Source of the DNA: Paenibacillus uliginis N3/975
GTDB taxonomy: Bacteria; Bacillota; Bacilli; Paenibacillales; Paenibacillaceae
Reading direction: 5' to 3'
Assembly (NCBI RefSeq): GCF_900177425.1
Contig: NZ_LT840184.1
Location: 4,070,263-4,134,262 of the forward strand
Length of the DNA stretch: 64,000 bases
The first letter of the stretch is position 1. Each line of letters opens with the position of its first letter. Shown one piece after another: positions 42,468 through 52,034 of this stretch. The translations under genes and the position numbers were made by a program. Below the pieces are notes generated by a model that was given only the letters and a program-made list of their open reading frames with translations, did no database searches and was not told the DNA's origin.

Positions 42468-44690
42468 TTACCTGCCCCATCCTGCGGCATCAATATCATC
42501 GTGATTTTTCTTCGAATCCTTCATCTTATCGCCTTTACCTTTACCCTCATTGGATAAAGCCGAGTCATCTTCATGACCGTTCTCTTCACCCTGATCTGTT
42601 CCTTGATCTGTACCTTGATCTGTACCCTGATCTCCACCATTGTCTCCACCAATATCTTCCTGTGGAGGATCAGTAGTGACAGGAACCTCAGGCACAGGCG
42701 GTGCTTCAATCTCAGGCTGTGGCACCGTTCCGTTCTTGGCGTCGGTATATAATACCGAGTACGTATCAAGCGCACGGCCATCCCGATAAATTTCTACCGA
42801 GCCGTTTTTCTCCGGAGCTAGTAGGAGTTTCACCGGAATAATCTCCGTTGTGGTGATCGTGCGGCTTTCCCCTTCCTGATTGTCACCTAGCGCATCAGAG
42901 TAAACGATACGAATCTGGCTTTGCTCTCCCTCACGGTTAGGTGCCACCGGAACCTTAAAGGTATAGTTCAACGCTTCAGGCGGATAACCCGAGCTTACTT
43001 TCAAGCTTTGTTCCGTTCCCGGCGTGGCAGGCTGGTTTGGTTCCCAAGGCCACTGCTCGATAACTTCACCTTTTTTCACGGTGAAGCTTGGTACTGGTTC
43101 CACCGTACCTACCCGAAGTCCGAGCTCCCTAATCAGACTCTCCGCTTCGCTTCGAGACTTACCGATCAGGTTATACATAGTCACAGATTGCTTGCCTTTA
43201 CTTACAATCAGCCGGACTTGGACTGTGTCCGGATCAAATTCCTCACCGCTAACTGGTAACTGGGAAATGATCTCCCCTGCCGGTACGCTGTCACTGTGCT
43301 CTTCATTTGTATCAATCTGGTCTTCGCTCACCTTTTGGCCTTTCAGCAGCTTGAGTACCTCATCTAGCGTTTTCCCGCTTAATTCCGGCATTTTGCTTAA
43401 CTCTTTGGCGGCTCCTACCGATAATTGAATAATTGAACCTTCCTTGACGACAGTTCCTTCGTTCTTACTTTGCTCATACACAATACCTTCGTCTACACCC
43501 TGCTTGTAAAGTCTGATCACATTGTTATCAACAACAAGGCCCAGTTCCTCCAGCGTACGAACAGCATCTTCTTCTGTCATTTTCACTACGCTAGGAATCG
43601 TGACCTCAGGCACAACCAGCATTTTATTCACATAAATAACTACACCAGCCAGGATACCCAGAAACAGAAGGACTAAACCGATTATAAGCGCTGGTTTTTT
43701 CCATTTCTTCTTCGGATTTCCGGGCTTAACTTCTTCCTTATCCGGTTCTTCATCCTCAGGATCATAGACGGGAGCAGTAACATGATTACCAGGCTGCATC
43801 GTTTTGATAGCAGGCATCACACGGGTCTGATCCTCATCATCTTCGAAATCGACCTTAGGCTCATTCCGCCGGTTAGGCAGCAGACAAGTTTCCAGATCCT
43901 GCATCATTTCTTCCGCAGATTGATAACGTTCCTGCGGATTTTTACGCATCGATTTCAGAATAACATTCTCCACACTTTGAGGAATAAGCGGGTTCACTTC
44001 CCTAGGCTCATCAAATTCCTCCTGAAGATGTTTAAGCGCCACACTGATCGGACTTTCTCCGAGAAACGGCAGACGTGCCGTCAGCATTTGATACAATACA
44101 ATACCAAGAGAATATAAATCCGACTTCTCTCCGGTAGCTACGCCCTTGGCATGCTCTGGGGAAAAGTAATGCACAGAACCCACAACAGATCCTGTCTGGG
44201 TAATCGTCGTAGAAGTTACAGCTCTCGCAATACCGAAATCCGTTACTTTTACACGGCCATTGCGACCGATTAAAATGTTATGCGGTTTGATATCACGATG
44301 AATGATCTGATTATGATGGGCATGATCCAGTGCATCACAAATTTGAGAAGCAATTCGTACCGCCTCGTCTACCTGAAGCGGAGCTCTCTCTTTAATGATT
44401 TCGTTGAGGTTGTTGCCCTCGATATATTCCATGACGATATAATGAACTTCATCCTCTTGGCCAACATCATAAATGCTGACCACATTCGGATGCGACAATG
44501 ACGCCGCAGATTGTGCCTCACGCCTGAAACGGCGGATAAATTCCTCATCGTGCACAAACTGCTGCCGCAGCACTTTGATCGCTACGTTTCGGTTCAGTAA
44601 AATATCCTGTGCCTTGTAGACCAGCGCCATTCCACCGCCGCCGATTCGTTCTATGATCTTGTAACGACCAGCCAATTCATGTCCGATCAT
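42468..44690 (-). CDS. prkC: PASTA-domain serine/threonine protein kinase
   Basis: The protein has 740 residues. The cytoplasmic kinase domain (about 10-265) has IGGGGMALVYKA, VAIKVL, the catalytic loop HRDIKPHN and DFGIAR; activation-loop threonines TSTTITQTGS follow. One membrane helix (ALIIGLVLLFLGILAG) is near 335. Three PASTA repeats follow outside the membrane and would bind peptidoglycan fragments. The C terminus is unusual: after the PASTA region comes another beta-rich stretch and then an acidic, repeated GTDQ tail and a Lys/Asp-rich end. The start at 44690 overlaps the stop of stp by 4 bases. Known role: sensing of muropeptides, spore germination and cell-wall control. Confidence 0.94.
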   Translation of the reverse strand: MIGHELAGRYKIIERIGGGGMALVYKAQDILLNRNVAIKVLRQQFVHDEEFIRRFRREAQSAASLSHPNVVSIYDVGQEDEVHYIVMEYIEGNNLNEIIKERAPLQVDEAVRIASQICDALDHAHHNQIIHRDIKPHNILIGRNGRVKVTDFGIARAVTSTTITQTGSVVGSVHYFSPEHAKGVATGEKSDLYSLGIVLYQMLTARLPFLGESPISVALKHLQEEFDEPREVNPLIPQSVENVILKSMRKNPQERYQSAEEMMQDLETCLLPNRRNEPKVDFEDDEDQTRVMPAIKTMQPGNHVTAPVYDPEDEEPDKEEVKPGNPKKKWKKPALIIGLVLLFLGILAGVVIYVNKMLVVPEVTIPSVVKMTEEDAVRTLEELGLVVDNNVIRLYKQGVDEGIVYEQSKNEGTVVKEGSIIQLSVGAAKELSKMPELSGKTLDEVLKLLKGQKVSEDQIDTNEEHSDSVPAGEIISQLPVSGEEFDPDTVQVRLIVSKGKQSVTMYNLIGKSRSEAESLIRELGLRVGTVEPVPSFTVKKGEVIEQWPWEPNQPATPGTEQSLKVSSGYPPEALNYTFKVPVAPNREGEQSQIRIVYSDALGDNQEGESRTITTTEIIPVKLLLAPEKNGSVEIYRDGRALDTYSVLYTDAKNGTVPQPEIEAPPVPEVPVTTDPPQEDIGGDNGGDQGTDQGTDQGTDQGEENGHEDDSALSNEGKGKGDKMKDSKKNHDDIDAAGWGR

Positions 44691-45463
44691 GAATTCCACC
44701 CCTTTATACGTTGCCCAGCACCTTCTTCTTGATGTTCAAACAGGGCGACGGTGATGTTGTCGTCGCCTCCGGCGAGAAGTGCCAGTTGAAGCAGGCGGTC
44801 TGCTTTTTCCTCCAGAGGAAGTTCAAGTGAGCCGACAATTTGTCCTATCCGGTCTCTTCTAACCGGATTACTTAGCCCGTCACTGCATAACAACAGCACC
44901 TCTCCCGCCTCAATGGCTACCGGGCTCAATTCAACAGATACATCTATATCCGTTCCTAGCGCCCGTATCAGCACATTTTTACGCGGATGAGACTCTAATT
45001 CCTCCTCGGTAATCTGACCGCTTTTAAACAGTTCATTGACCAGTGTGTGATCATCTGTCAGCCGGATCACTTGACCTGTTGAAATTTTATATGCACGGCT
45101 ATCACCGATATGCCCGATATAACCTTCATGGCCCCGAAGCAGCACGGCTACAATGGTCGTTCCCATGTTGTGCAGCCGCTCATCGGCGGAAGCTTCCTGA
45201 TATATCACTTCATTAGCATGCAGGATGGCGTCGCTTAACGCTGCCCGAATACCGTCCATGGACATATCCGGTTCCAGGGAAGATAAGTCTTCAGCCACGG
45301 TCTGAACCGCGAGCTTGCTGGCGGTGTCCCCCGCAAGGTGACCCCCCATGCCGTCGGCTACAATGCCGAGTGTATAGCCATGCTCCAAATGACGGATCAG
45401 GACAGAGTCCTCATTCACCTGCCGAACCCGTCCGACATGGCTGACATGAACCGTATTGATCAA
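44687..45463 (-). CDS. prpC: PP2C-family protein phosphatase (Stp/PrpC)
   Basis: The protein has 258 residues. Metal-binding aspartates are seen in RQVNEDSVLI, GIVADGMGGHLAGDTAS and GDSRAYKI, and the late motif GGDDNITVALF is present. Known role: it removes phosphate from targets of the neighbouring PASTA kinase. It overlaps prkC by 4 bases, which couples their translation. Confidence 0.96.
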   Translation of the reverse strand: MINTVHVSHVGRVRQVNEDSVLIRHLEHGYTLGIVADGMGGHLAGDTASKLAVQTVAEDLSSLEPDMSMDGIRAALSDAILHANEVIYQEASADERLHNMGTTIVAVLLRGHEGYIGHIGDSRAYKISTGQVIRLTDDHTLVNELFKSGQITEEELESHPRKNVLIRALGTDIDVSVELSPVAIEAGEVLLLCSDGLSNPVRRDRIGQIVGSLELPLEEKADRLLQLALLAGGDDNITVALFEHQEEGAGQRIKGWNS

Positions 45464-45470
45464 ATTATTC

Positions 45471-46511
45471 TCACCTCAACTCCATATGCTTGGCCCGAAG
45501 CTGACCGCAAGCGGCAGCAATATCGTGACCCTGTTCACGGCGGATGGTTACATTAACACCCTTATCTGCGAGCGTACGTTGAAAATTAAAAATATCGTTG
45601 CGCGACGTGCGGACGTACTTCCGTTCCGGCACGTGGTTGACCGGGATCAGGTTGACGTAGCAATTCATGTCTTTAATTACATCTGCCAGCTCTTCCGCAT
45701 GCTCAGCCTGGTCATTGACACCACCGATCAAAGCATACTCAAACGTGATGCGGCGTCCTGTCTTAGCCTGGTAATACCGAAGAGCTTCGATGACATCATC
45801 GAATGGATAACGCCGATTGACCGGCATCAGCTTGGAACGAAGAGTATCGTTCGGCGCATGGATAGATATCGCCAGGTTGATTTGAGTGTTTTCCTCGGCA
45901 AACTTATAGATGTTAGGTACGATACCGCTTGTCGACACCGTAATATGGCGCTGCCCGATGTTCAGCCCTTTCTCATGAATCATGGTCCGCAGAAACTTCA
46001 TCGTTGCTTCATAATTCTCGAACGGTTCCCCGGTGCCCATAATTACAATACTGCTGACGCGCTCCCCTTTCTTGTCAAGAATCTTCTGCGCTTGAACGAC
46101 TTGGGCAACGATCTCGCCGGATGTTAAATCCCGTTTCAACCCGCCCAAGGTAGAAGCACAAAACGTACAGCCAATTCGGCAGCCCACCTGGGTTGTCACG
46201 CAAATGCTGTTACCGTAATTATGTTTCATAATAACGGTCTCGATCGCATGATCGTCATGCAGTCCGAACAGAAACTTGACTGTACCGTCTTTTGATTCAA
46301 ACTTGGTAATTTCTTTCAAAGTTACGAAACTGAACTGCTCCTCCAGCTTTTGGCGCAGATCTTTAGAAAGATTTGTCATCTCTTCGAAGGAATCTACGCG
46401 TTTAACATACAACCAATCATATATTTGGGAACCGCGGAATGCGGGTTCTCCATTGTCCTGAGCCCACGCTTGAAGCTCCTCAAGCGATAAATCGTATATA
46501 AAAGGGTTCAT
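45471..46511 (-). CDS. rlmN: 23S rRNA A2503 / tRNA A37 C2-methyltransferase RlmN
   Basis: The protein has 346 residues when started at MNPFIYDL (46511), which has AGGTGG 6 bases upstream and is the usual N terminus. The radical-SAM cluster cysteines are in CRIGCTFCAST. The mechanism cysteines lie in the C-terminal region (near AACGQLRAKH) and in the middle. Known role: methylation of A2503 in the peptidyl transferase centre. A terminator (46597-46618) separates it from rsmB, so it may be expressed at a lower level or have its own promoter. Confidence 0.95.
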   Translation of the reverse strand: MNPFIYDLSLEELQAWAQDNGEPAFRGSQIYDWLYVKRVDSFEEMTNLSKDLRQKLEEQFSFVTLKEITKFESKDGTVKFLFGLHDDHAIETVIMKHNYGNSICVTTQVGCRIGCTFCASTLGGLKRDLTSGEIVAQVVQAQKILDKKGERVSSIVIMGTGEPFENYEATMKFLRTMIHEKGLNIGQRHITVSTSGIVPNIYKFAEENTQINLAISIHAPNDTLRSKLMPVNRRYPFDDVIEALRYYQAKTGRRITFEYALIGGVNDQAEHAEELADVIKDMNCYVNLIPVNHVPERKYVRTSRNDIFNFQRTLADKGVNVTIRREQGHDIAAACGQLRAKHMELR

Positions 46512-46596
46512 CTCATTCCACCTGTCTTTTTCATTCATATGCATCTCTTTTCTCATTCTTCCTATTCTAACATAAATAAAAGAGACGGTAAAAGAG

Positions 46597-46618
46597 AAAA
46601 CCCGCCAGCAAGGCGGGC
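46597..46618 (-). terminator. terminator or attenuator between rsmB and rlmN
   Basis: On the minus strand CCCGCCTTGCTGGCGGG is followed by TTTTCTCTTTT. Confidence 0.75.
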
Positions 46619-46646
46619 CATTCCTATTGTCCTGCAAACAGAGCCC

Positions 46647-48032
46647 TTAAGAGAGCCTGCGAAGTCTCACAATATAAAATCCGTCACTGTGAAAATGCTG
46701 CGGAAGGATCTGCACGCCCCCACCTCGGGGGAGTGCATTCTTCAATGCCCGGCTCATACTACCGGCTTCATCATCAGCGACCTCAAAGTTTGGATTGTCG
46801 GCCAAAAATGCGGCAACCGTCCCTTCATTCTCTCCGGGTTCGATTGTACAAGTACTGTATACAAGTACTCCACCAGGCCGAACAAGGCCGGATACCGATT
46901 GCAGCAATTCACCCTGCAGTTTTGCAATTTCTTGAATATCCTCAGGCGTCTTGACCCATTTCAGATCCGGCTTCCGCCGGATCACGCCAAGCCCTGAGCA
47001 GGGTGCATCCAGCAAAATACGGTCGAAGGATTCAGGCTCGTAGTTTTTCGCTAAATCCAGCGCATTGCCTGTAACCGTCATAATACTGCCCAGACCCAGC
47101 CGCTCCGCCTGCTCGGATATGAGCTTCTGTTTATGGGAGTGCAGATCATTGGCTATGACGGAACCTTCGTCCTTCATGATTTCGCCCATATGAGCCGTCT
47201 TGCCGCCTGGGGCGGCGCAGCAGTCCAGAACACGCATGCCAGGGGCCGGATGAACAGCCTCGGCGACCAGCATCGAGCTCTCATCCTGGATGGAGATCAT
47301 TCCGTCACGATACCAGTCTGTATGGGCCATATTTCCACCGCTTCTTACGATAATTCCATACGGACTCAGTTGTGAGGGTACCGCCTCAAGACCGCTGTTA
47401 ATCATCTCTTCCAACATGCCATCACGGCTGATCATCGTTGTATTGACCCGGACACTAACGGCAGGCGGCTCATTATTAGCTTCACAAATCGCTTCAGCCG
47501 TATCCTCTCCATATTGTTCGATCCAGCGTTCCACAAGCCATTTCGGATGGGAATGACGGAGAGAAATCCGGTCCGCTGCGGGCAAGTTATCAGGGACAAC
47601 CAGCTCATCCTTTTGCCGGAGTATGTTTCGCAGCACCCCATTGACCATACCTGATATTCCCTGATGACCGCGCCGCTTCGCCAGGTTAACAGCCTCACTG
47701 ACAACAGCATGCTCCGGAATCCGATCCAGATACACAATCTGGTACAGGCTCAACCGTAGCAACGCTCTTACCCAGGGCTGCAGCTTGGCTGTACCTTTTT
47801 TGACAAACCGGTCCAGGAAATAATCCAAGGTGTTCAGGCGGGATATCGTTCCATATACAAGCTCCGTTGCAAGCCCGGCGTCACCCTTTTCAAGAGAAGC
47901 CTTCTGAAGGGCCGTATTGAGCAGCAGATTGCTGTATGCCCCTTCCTGCTCCACCTGCGTCAGAACATTCATAGCCAGTTCTCTGGCTGATAATGTACGC
48001 CCTCTAGGAGAGGTGTTTCCTCGTCCGCTCAC
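46647..48032 (-). CDS. rsmB: 16S rRNA m5C967 methyltransferase RsmB
   Basis: The protein has 461 residues. The N-terminal NusB-like RNA-binding domain (LAMNVLTQVEQEGAYSNLLL) is followed by a SAM-dependent methyltransferase: CCAAPGGKTAHM, DAPCSGLGVIRR and the nucleophile region VYSTCTIEPGENE. It overlaps fmt by 4 bases. Confidence 0.96.
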   Translation of the reverse strand: MSGRGNTSPRGRTLSARELAMNVLTQVEQEGAYSNLLLNTALQKASLEKGDAGLATELVYGTISRLNTLDYFLDRFVKKGTAKLQPWVRALLRLSLYQIVYLDRIPEHAVVSEAVNLAKRRGHQGISGMVNGVLRNILRQKDELVVPDNLPAADRISLRHSHPKWLVERWIEQYGEDTAEAICEANNEPPAVSVRVNTTMISRDGMLEEMINSGLEAVPSQLSPYGIIVRSGGNMAHTDWYRDGMISIQDESSMLVAEAVHPAPGMRVLDCCAAPGGKTAHMGEIMKDEGSVIANDLHSHKQKLISEQAERLGLGSIMTVTGNALDLAKNYEPESFDRILLDAPCSGLGVIRRKPDLKWVKTPEDIQEIAKLQGELLQSVSGLVRPGGVLVYSTCTIEPGENEGTVAAFLADNPNFEVADDEAGSMSRALKNALPRGGGVQILPQHFHSDGFYIVRLRRLS

Positions 48033-48970
48033 GTCAGCACCGTCCCGAGCGTCATGCTTGTCCCACGGCTAAACTGTGCAGCATCCATCGCTTTTTTACC
48101 GCTCGGCTGAACCGATAACAATGTCAGGGAGCTGTCGCCGGTCTTCACCACGATCCCGTTCTCGCTCAGGTCGAGCACCGTTCCAGGAATAGCTTGGCCT
48201 GAGGCGGCACTTCCGTTCTCGGGAGCTGCAGCCGCCCATACTTTGAACACCTCGTCGTTCCAAAGGGTAAATCCACCGGAATACGGAACAAGTCCTCGTA
48301 TCTGGTTGTAGATTTCCCGGGATGTGCGAGTCCAATCAATCTTCTCGTCTTCGCGTGACAGGTTCGGGGCATACGTTGCCTCCTCATTGTTCTGAGGAAC
48401 GGCCTGCACCTTACCACCTGTCAGAGACGGAAGCTGCTCTTTCAGAAGAGAAGCTCCGGTGATGCTAAGCTTCTCGAACATCGTTCCAGCGGTGTCGTCA
48501 TCCTGGATCGGAACTTCCACGCGGGCAATCATGTCCCCCGTATCAAGGCCTTCCGCCATATACATTAATGTGATGCCCGTAACCTTCTCCCCGTTGATGA
48601 TACAACGCTGGATGGGAGCCCCTCCCCTATACTTAGGGAGGAGCGATCCATGAACGTTCAAGCAGCCGAGCGAAGGCATATCCAATACGGCTTTCGGCAA
48701 AATTTGACCGTACGCTGCCGTAACAATCATATCCGGCTCATATTTTGAAAGCTCAGCTACCGCTTCCGGGCTGCGCAGGCGCTGCGGCTGCAATACAGGA
48801 ATGCCGTGACGCAAAGCCGCTTCCTTTACCGGTGTAGGTGTAAGTACCTTTTTCCGTCCCTGCGGTCGGTCCGGCTGCGTTACAACTGCCGTAATGTTGT
48901 AGCCTTCAGCCACCAGCATGTCGAGACTGGGCACGGCGAACGCAGGAGTACCCATAAATACGATATTCAT
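48029..48970 (-). CDS. fmt: methionyl-tRNA formyltransferase
   Basis: The protein has 313 residues. It starts MNIVFMGTPAFAVPSLDML, with the formyl-folate domain motifs NVHGSLLPKYRGGAPIQ and GLDTGDM, then a C-terminal tRNA-binding domain. Reaction: formylation of Met-tRNA for initiation. It overlaps def by 4 bases (ATGA), the common def-fmt pairing. Confidence 0.97.
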   Translation of the reverse strand: MNIVFMGTPAFAVPSLDMLVAEGYNITAVVTQPDRPQGRKKVLTPTPVKEAALRHGIPVLQPQRLRSPEAVAELSKYEPDMIVTAAYGQILPKAVLDMPSLGCLNVHGSLLPKYRGGAPIQRCIINGEKVTGITLMYMAEGLDTGDMIARVEVPIQDDDTAGTMFEKLSITGASLLKEQLPSLTGGKVQAVPQNNEEATYAPNLSREDEKIDWTRTSREIYNQIRGLVPYSGGFTLWNDEVFKVWAAAAPENGSAASGQAIPGTVLDLSENGIVVKTGDSSLTLLSVQPSGKKAMDAAQFSRGTSMTLGTVLT

Positions 48971-49464
48971 CGGTTTTCCAGCTCCCTCCGTGGAGGCAGG
49001 TTCGGATCATATTCGTACACCCGTTCCGCGATGTCTGTAAACAGAACCCCGTTCAGATGGTCTATTTCATGCTGAAAAGCACGGGCTAGCAGACCCGTCG
49101 CCGTCACGATCAGTTCATTACCTTCGCGATCAAGTCCCTTCACCTTTACCTGCTCGGCACGGCGCACATCGCCGTTCCATCCAGGGATGCTTAGGCAGCC
49201 TTCAGGCCCGAACTGTTCGCCTTCACTTTCCAGAATTTCCGGGTTCATCATCTTGATCAACCCATGCTCATCCCCCGCATCTACCACAATAAGACGTTTT
49301 AATATGCCAACCTGAGGTGCAGCAAGGCCAACACCGTCCGCATCGTACATGGTATCCGCCATATCATCCAGCAGTTTCTGAACGTTTGGCGTTACTTTTG
49401 TAACTTCCTTGGCCTTTTTGTGCAGCACTTCATCCGGTTCCTTAACAATAATACGTATTGCCAT
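48967..49464 (-). CDS. def: peptide deformylase
   Basis: The protein has 165 residues. The three conserved motifs are GVGLAAPQVG, EGCLSIPG and QHEIDHLNGVLF; Cys of EGCLS and the two His of HEIDH bind the metal. It removes the formyl group from new proteins. Start at 49464 (MAIRII) is one codon after another ATG; GAGGAAGG precedes both. Confidence 0.97.
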   Translation of the reverse strand: MAIRIIVKEPDEVLHKKAKEVTKVTPNVQKLLDDMADTMYDADGVGLAAPQVGILKRLIVVDAGDEHGLIKMMNPEILESEGEQFGPEGCLSIPGWNGDVRRAEQVKVKGLDREGNELIVTATGLLARAFQHEIDHLNGVLFTDIAERVYEYDPNLPPRRELENR

Positions 49465-49505
49465 CATGACACCTTCCTCACACTTTTCATTCAAAATATG
49501 CTGTA

Positions 49506-52034
49506 TTACATTAACATTTGCGGGTCCACGTCAATGCTGATTTGCAACTTCGTGTCACGCACCGAATCCTGTAGCTCCTCAGCCACCTGCCTGACAAGCG
49601 AGACAGCATCCATCGTCCCACGCCATTTTATCATACATTGGAATCTGTATCTATTTTTTAGCCTTGGAATAGGCGATGCTACGGGCCCCAGAACATCCAG
49701 GGCGTCAGCGGCAAAACGGTCCAGACTGCCGAACCAGCCTCTTCGGTCCGCCCTTCCCTTCAAATCTGCCGCATAATTTTCCGCGAGACGGACAAGTAGC
49801 GGCAGCTGCTCATGCGATAGTGTCACCAGAATAAGCCTGCAATATGGAGGATAATGCAGCGCCTTGCGGTGCTTGAGCTCATCCTTAACGAACGTCAGAT
49901 AGTCGTGTCCACTCGCATGAATAATAGAATAATGCTCGGGCGTATAGGACTGAATGACAACCTCTCCCGGCAGCTGATGACGGCCTGCACGGCCGGCAAC
50001 CTGGGTTAATAGCTGGAACGTCTTCTCAGCTGCCCTGAAATCTGGCAGGTTCAGTGCCGAATCCGCTGTAATGACACCGACAAGCGTCACATCCGGAAAA
50101 TCAAGGCCTTTGGCTACCATCTGGGTACCGAGCAGAACATCCGCTTTTTTATCCCTAAACTGCTTCAGCAGCTTTTCATGCGAACCCTTCTCTGTCGTCG
50201 TATCCACATCCATCCGGATCACCCGGATTCCCGGAAACAGTTTGGCAAGCTCTTCCTCGACACGCTGTGTCCCGGTTCCGAAATAACGGATATGCTCGCT
50301 TCCACAGTCCGGACACACTTCCGGAGCCTGATGCGCATATCCACAGTAGTGACAACGTAGATTGTTCGATTTCTGATGGTATGTCAGTGAAATGTCGCAT
50401 TCCGGACAGCCTGCCACGTAGCCGCAACTGCGGCACATCACAAACGTGGAGTATCCGCGCCGGTTAAGCAGCAGCACCGTCTGCTCTCCCCGCTCTAGCC
50501 GGATCGCAATCGCCTCGTGAAGAAGACGGCTGAACATGGAACGATTACCTTCCTTTAACTCTTCACGCATATCAACAATAGTAACTTCCGGCAGCCGGTT
50601 GCCTAACGCACGTGTCGGCATTTCCAGCAATTCCGGTGCAAAATCCTCCTGGAATTGCGATCTGGCAGCATGATAACTCTCCAGCGAAGGGGTAGCCGAG
50701 CCCAAGATTACGGCTGCGCCTGTTTCTGATGCCCGGCGAATCGCCACATCTCTGGCGTGATACTTCGGCGTTTCTTCCTGTTTATAGGAGGTCTCATGCT
50801 CCTCATCCATAATGATCAATCCAAGGCGGTCAAAAGGTGCAAAAATAGCCGAACGCGCTCCAACGACCACCGAAGCGCGACCCTCATGAATTTTTCTCCA
50901 CTCGTCATAGCGCTCACCGTCCGAAAGCCGGCTGTGCATCACGGCAACCAGATCTCCAAAACGTCCTTTAAATCGTTCAACCATCTGAGGTGTAAGTGAG
51001 ATTTCCGGAACAAGCACGATCGCTTGTCGTTCCTGCTCCAGGCAGCGCTGGATACTCTGAAGATAGATTTCCGTCTTCCCACTCCCGGTGACCCCGTGTA
51101 ATAGAAAGACGCTATGCCGGCGCTCATCCAGCTTATAAACAATTCGGCTGTACACCTTCTGTTGCTCTTGTGTAAGAACAAGCGGTTCGCTCGGTTTAAA
51201 ATCCCGGCCTTTATAAGGATCCCGAAAGACTTCCATATCCTCGATCCGGATATACCCTTTATCAGCAAGAGCTTTAACGGTTCCGGCTGTCACCCCGAGA
51301 GCAGACAGCACTTCTTTCATGGCTATAGGAAGGAATGATTCCATTTCAATGATATATGCGAGAACTTCTTTTTGGCGCTGGGCTTTTGCCGGAAATGACG
51401 CTAGCGCTTCCTGTGCCTCTGCAACTTCTACAGCCAATTCCACAGCTTTCATCGTCTTTTTCTGCAGCTTGTCCTTAATCTGTTGATGCTCAAGCAGTAG
51501 CCCCCGTGCCAGCAAGGCTTTGATCTGATCTGAGTCATTCGGGAAAGCCCGGTTTACTTGCTCTAATGTGACTTCACCACGTTGTTTAACAAAATCCAAA
51601 ACCGCTTGCCCCACTTCATTTTCGGGAAGCACAGCAAACAGGCCGTCTTCCGGCCCGCTGTTATCCTCATCAGGATTTCCGAGTGTAATATAACGCTCCG
51701 CTTTCCCTTTAAGCGCTGTTGGAAGCATGGACTGCAGTGCCGTGATTTGACGGCACGCATAACGCTCTTTCATCCACTCGCTGAGCTTAATCAGCGCTGG
51801 GGACAGCGGAGGAGCGAAGTCCAGAACTTCCTGGATTGGCTTCATTTTGGCATAATCCATCTCGGGACGCGGATGTAGAGACACAACGAAACCTTGCAGT
51901 GTCCGATGCCCGAAAGGGACGCCTACCCGACTTCCAACCTCAACCCACGGCCGAAGCCGTTCTGGGATCAGATAATCAAACGGCCGGTCGGTGTCCTTGG
52001 ACGGAACGTCCACAATCACTCTGGCCATTTCCAT
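49506..52034 (-). CDS. priA: primosomal replication-restart helicase PriA
   Basis: The protein has 842 residues. The N-terminal DNA-binding domain (VIVDVPSKDTDRPFDYLIP) is followed by the helicase core with GVTGSGKTEIYLQ, MDEEHETSYKQ and zinc-binding cysteines CRSCGYVAGCPECD and CHYCGY, CPDCGS. QVAGRAGRH is the last motif. Known role: reload of the replisome at stalled forks. The ATG overlaps the coaBC stop by one base. Confidence 0.96.
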   Translation of the reverse strand: MEMARVIVDVPSKDTDRPFDYLIPERLRPWVEVGSRVGVPFGHRTLQGFVVSLHPRPEMDYAKMKPIQEVLDFAPPLSPALIKLSEWMKERYACRQITALQSMLPTALKGKAERYITLGNPDEDNSGPEDGLFAVLPENEVGQAVLDFVKQRGEVTLEQVNRAFPNDSDQIKALLARGLLLEHQQIKDKLQKKTMKAVELAVEVAEAQEALASFPAKAQRQKEVLAYIIEMESFLPIAMKEVLSALGVTAGTVKALADKGYIRIEDMEVFRDPYKGRDFKPSEPLVLTQEQQKVYSRIVYKLDERRHSVFLLHGVTGSGKTEIYLQSIQRCLEQERQAIVLVPEISLTPQMVERFKGRFGDLVAVMHSRLSDGERYDEWRKIHEGRASVVVGARSAIFAPFDRLGLIIMDEEHETSYKQEETPKYHARDVAIRRASETGAAVILGSATPSLESYHAARSQFQEDFAPELLEMPTRALGNRLPEVTIVDMREELKEGNRSMFSRLLHEAIAIRLERGEQTVLLLNRRGYSTFVMCRSCGYVAGCPECDISLTYHQKSNNLRCHYCGYAHQAPEVCPDCGSEHIRYFGTGTQRVEEELAKLFPGIRVIRMDVDTTTEKGSHEKLLKQFRDKKADVLLGTQMVAKGLDFPDVTLVGVITADSALNLPDFRAAEKTFQLLTQVAGRAGRHQLPGEVVIQSYTPEHYSIIHASGHDYLTFVKDELKHRKALHYPPYCRLILVTLSHEQLPLLVRLAENYAADLKGRADRRGWFGSLDRFAADALDVLGPVASPIPRLKNRYRFQCMIKWRGTMDAVSLVRQVAEELQDSVRDTKLQISIDVDPQMLM

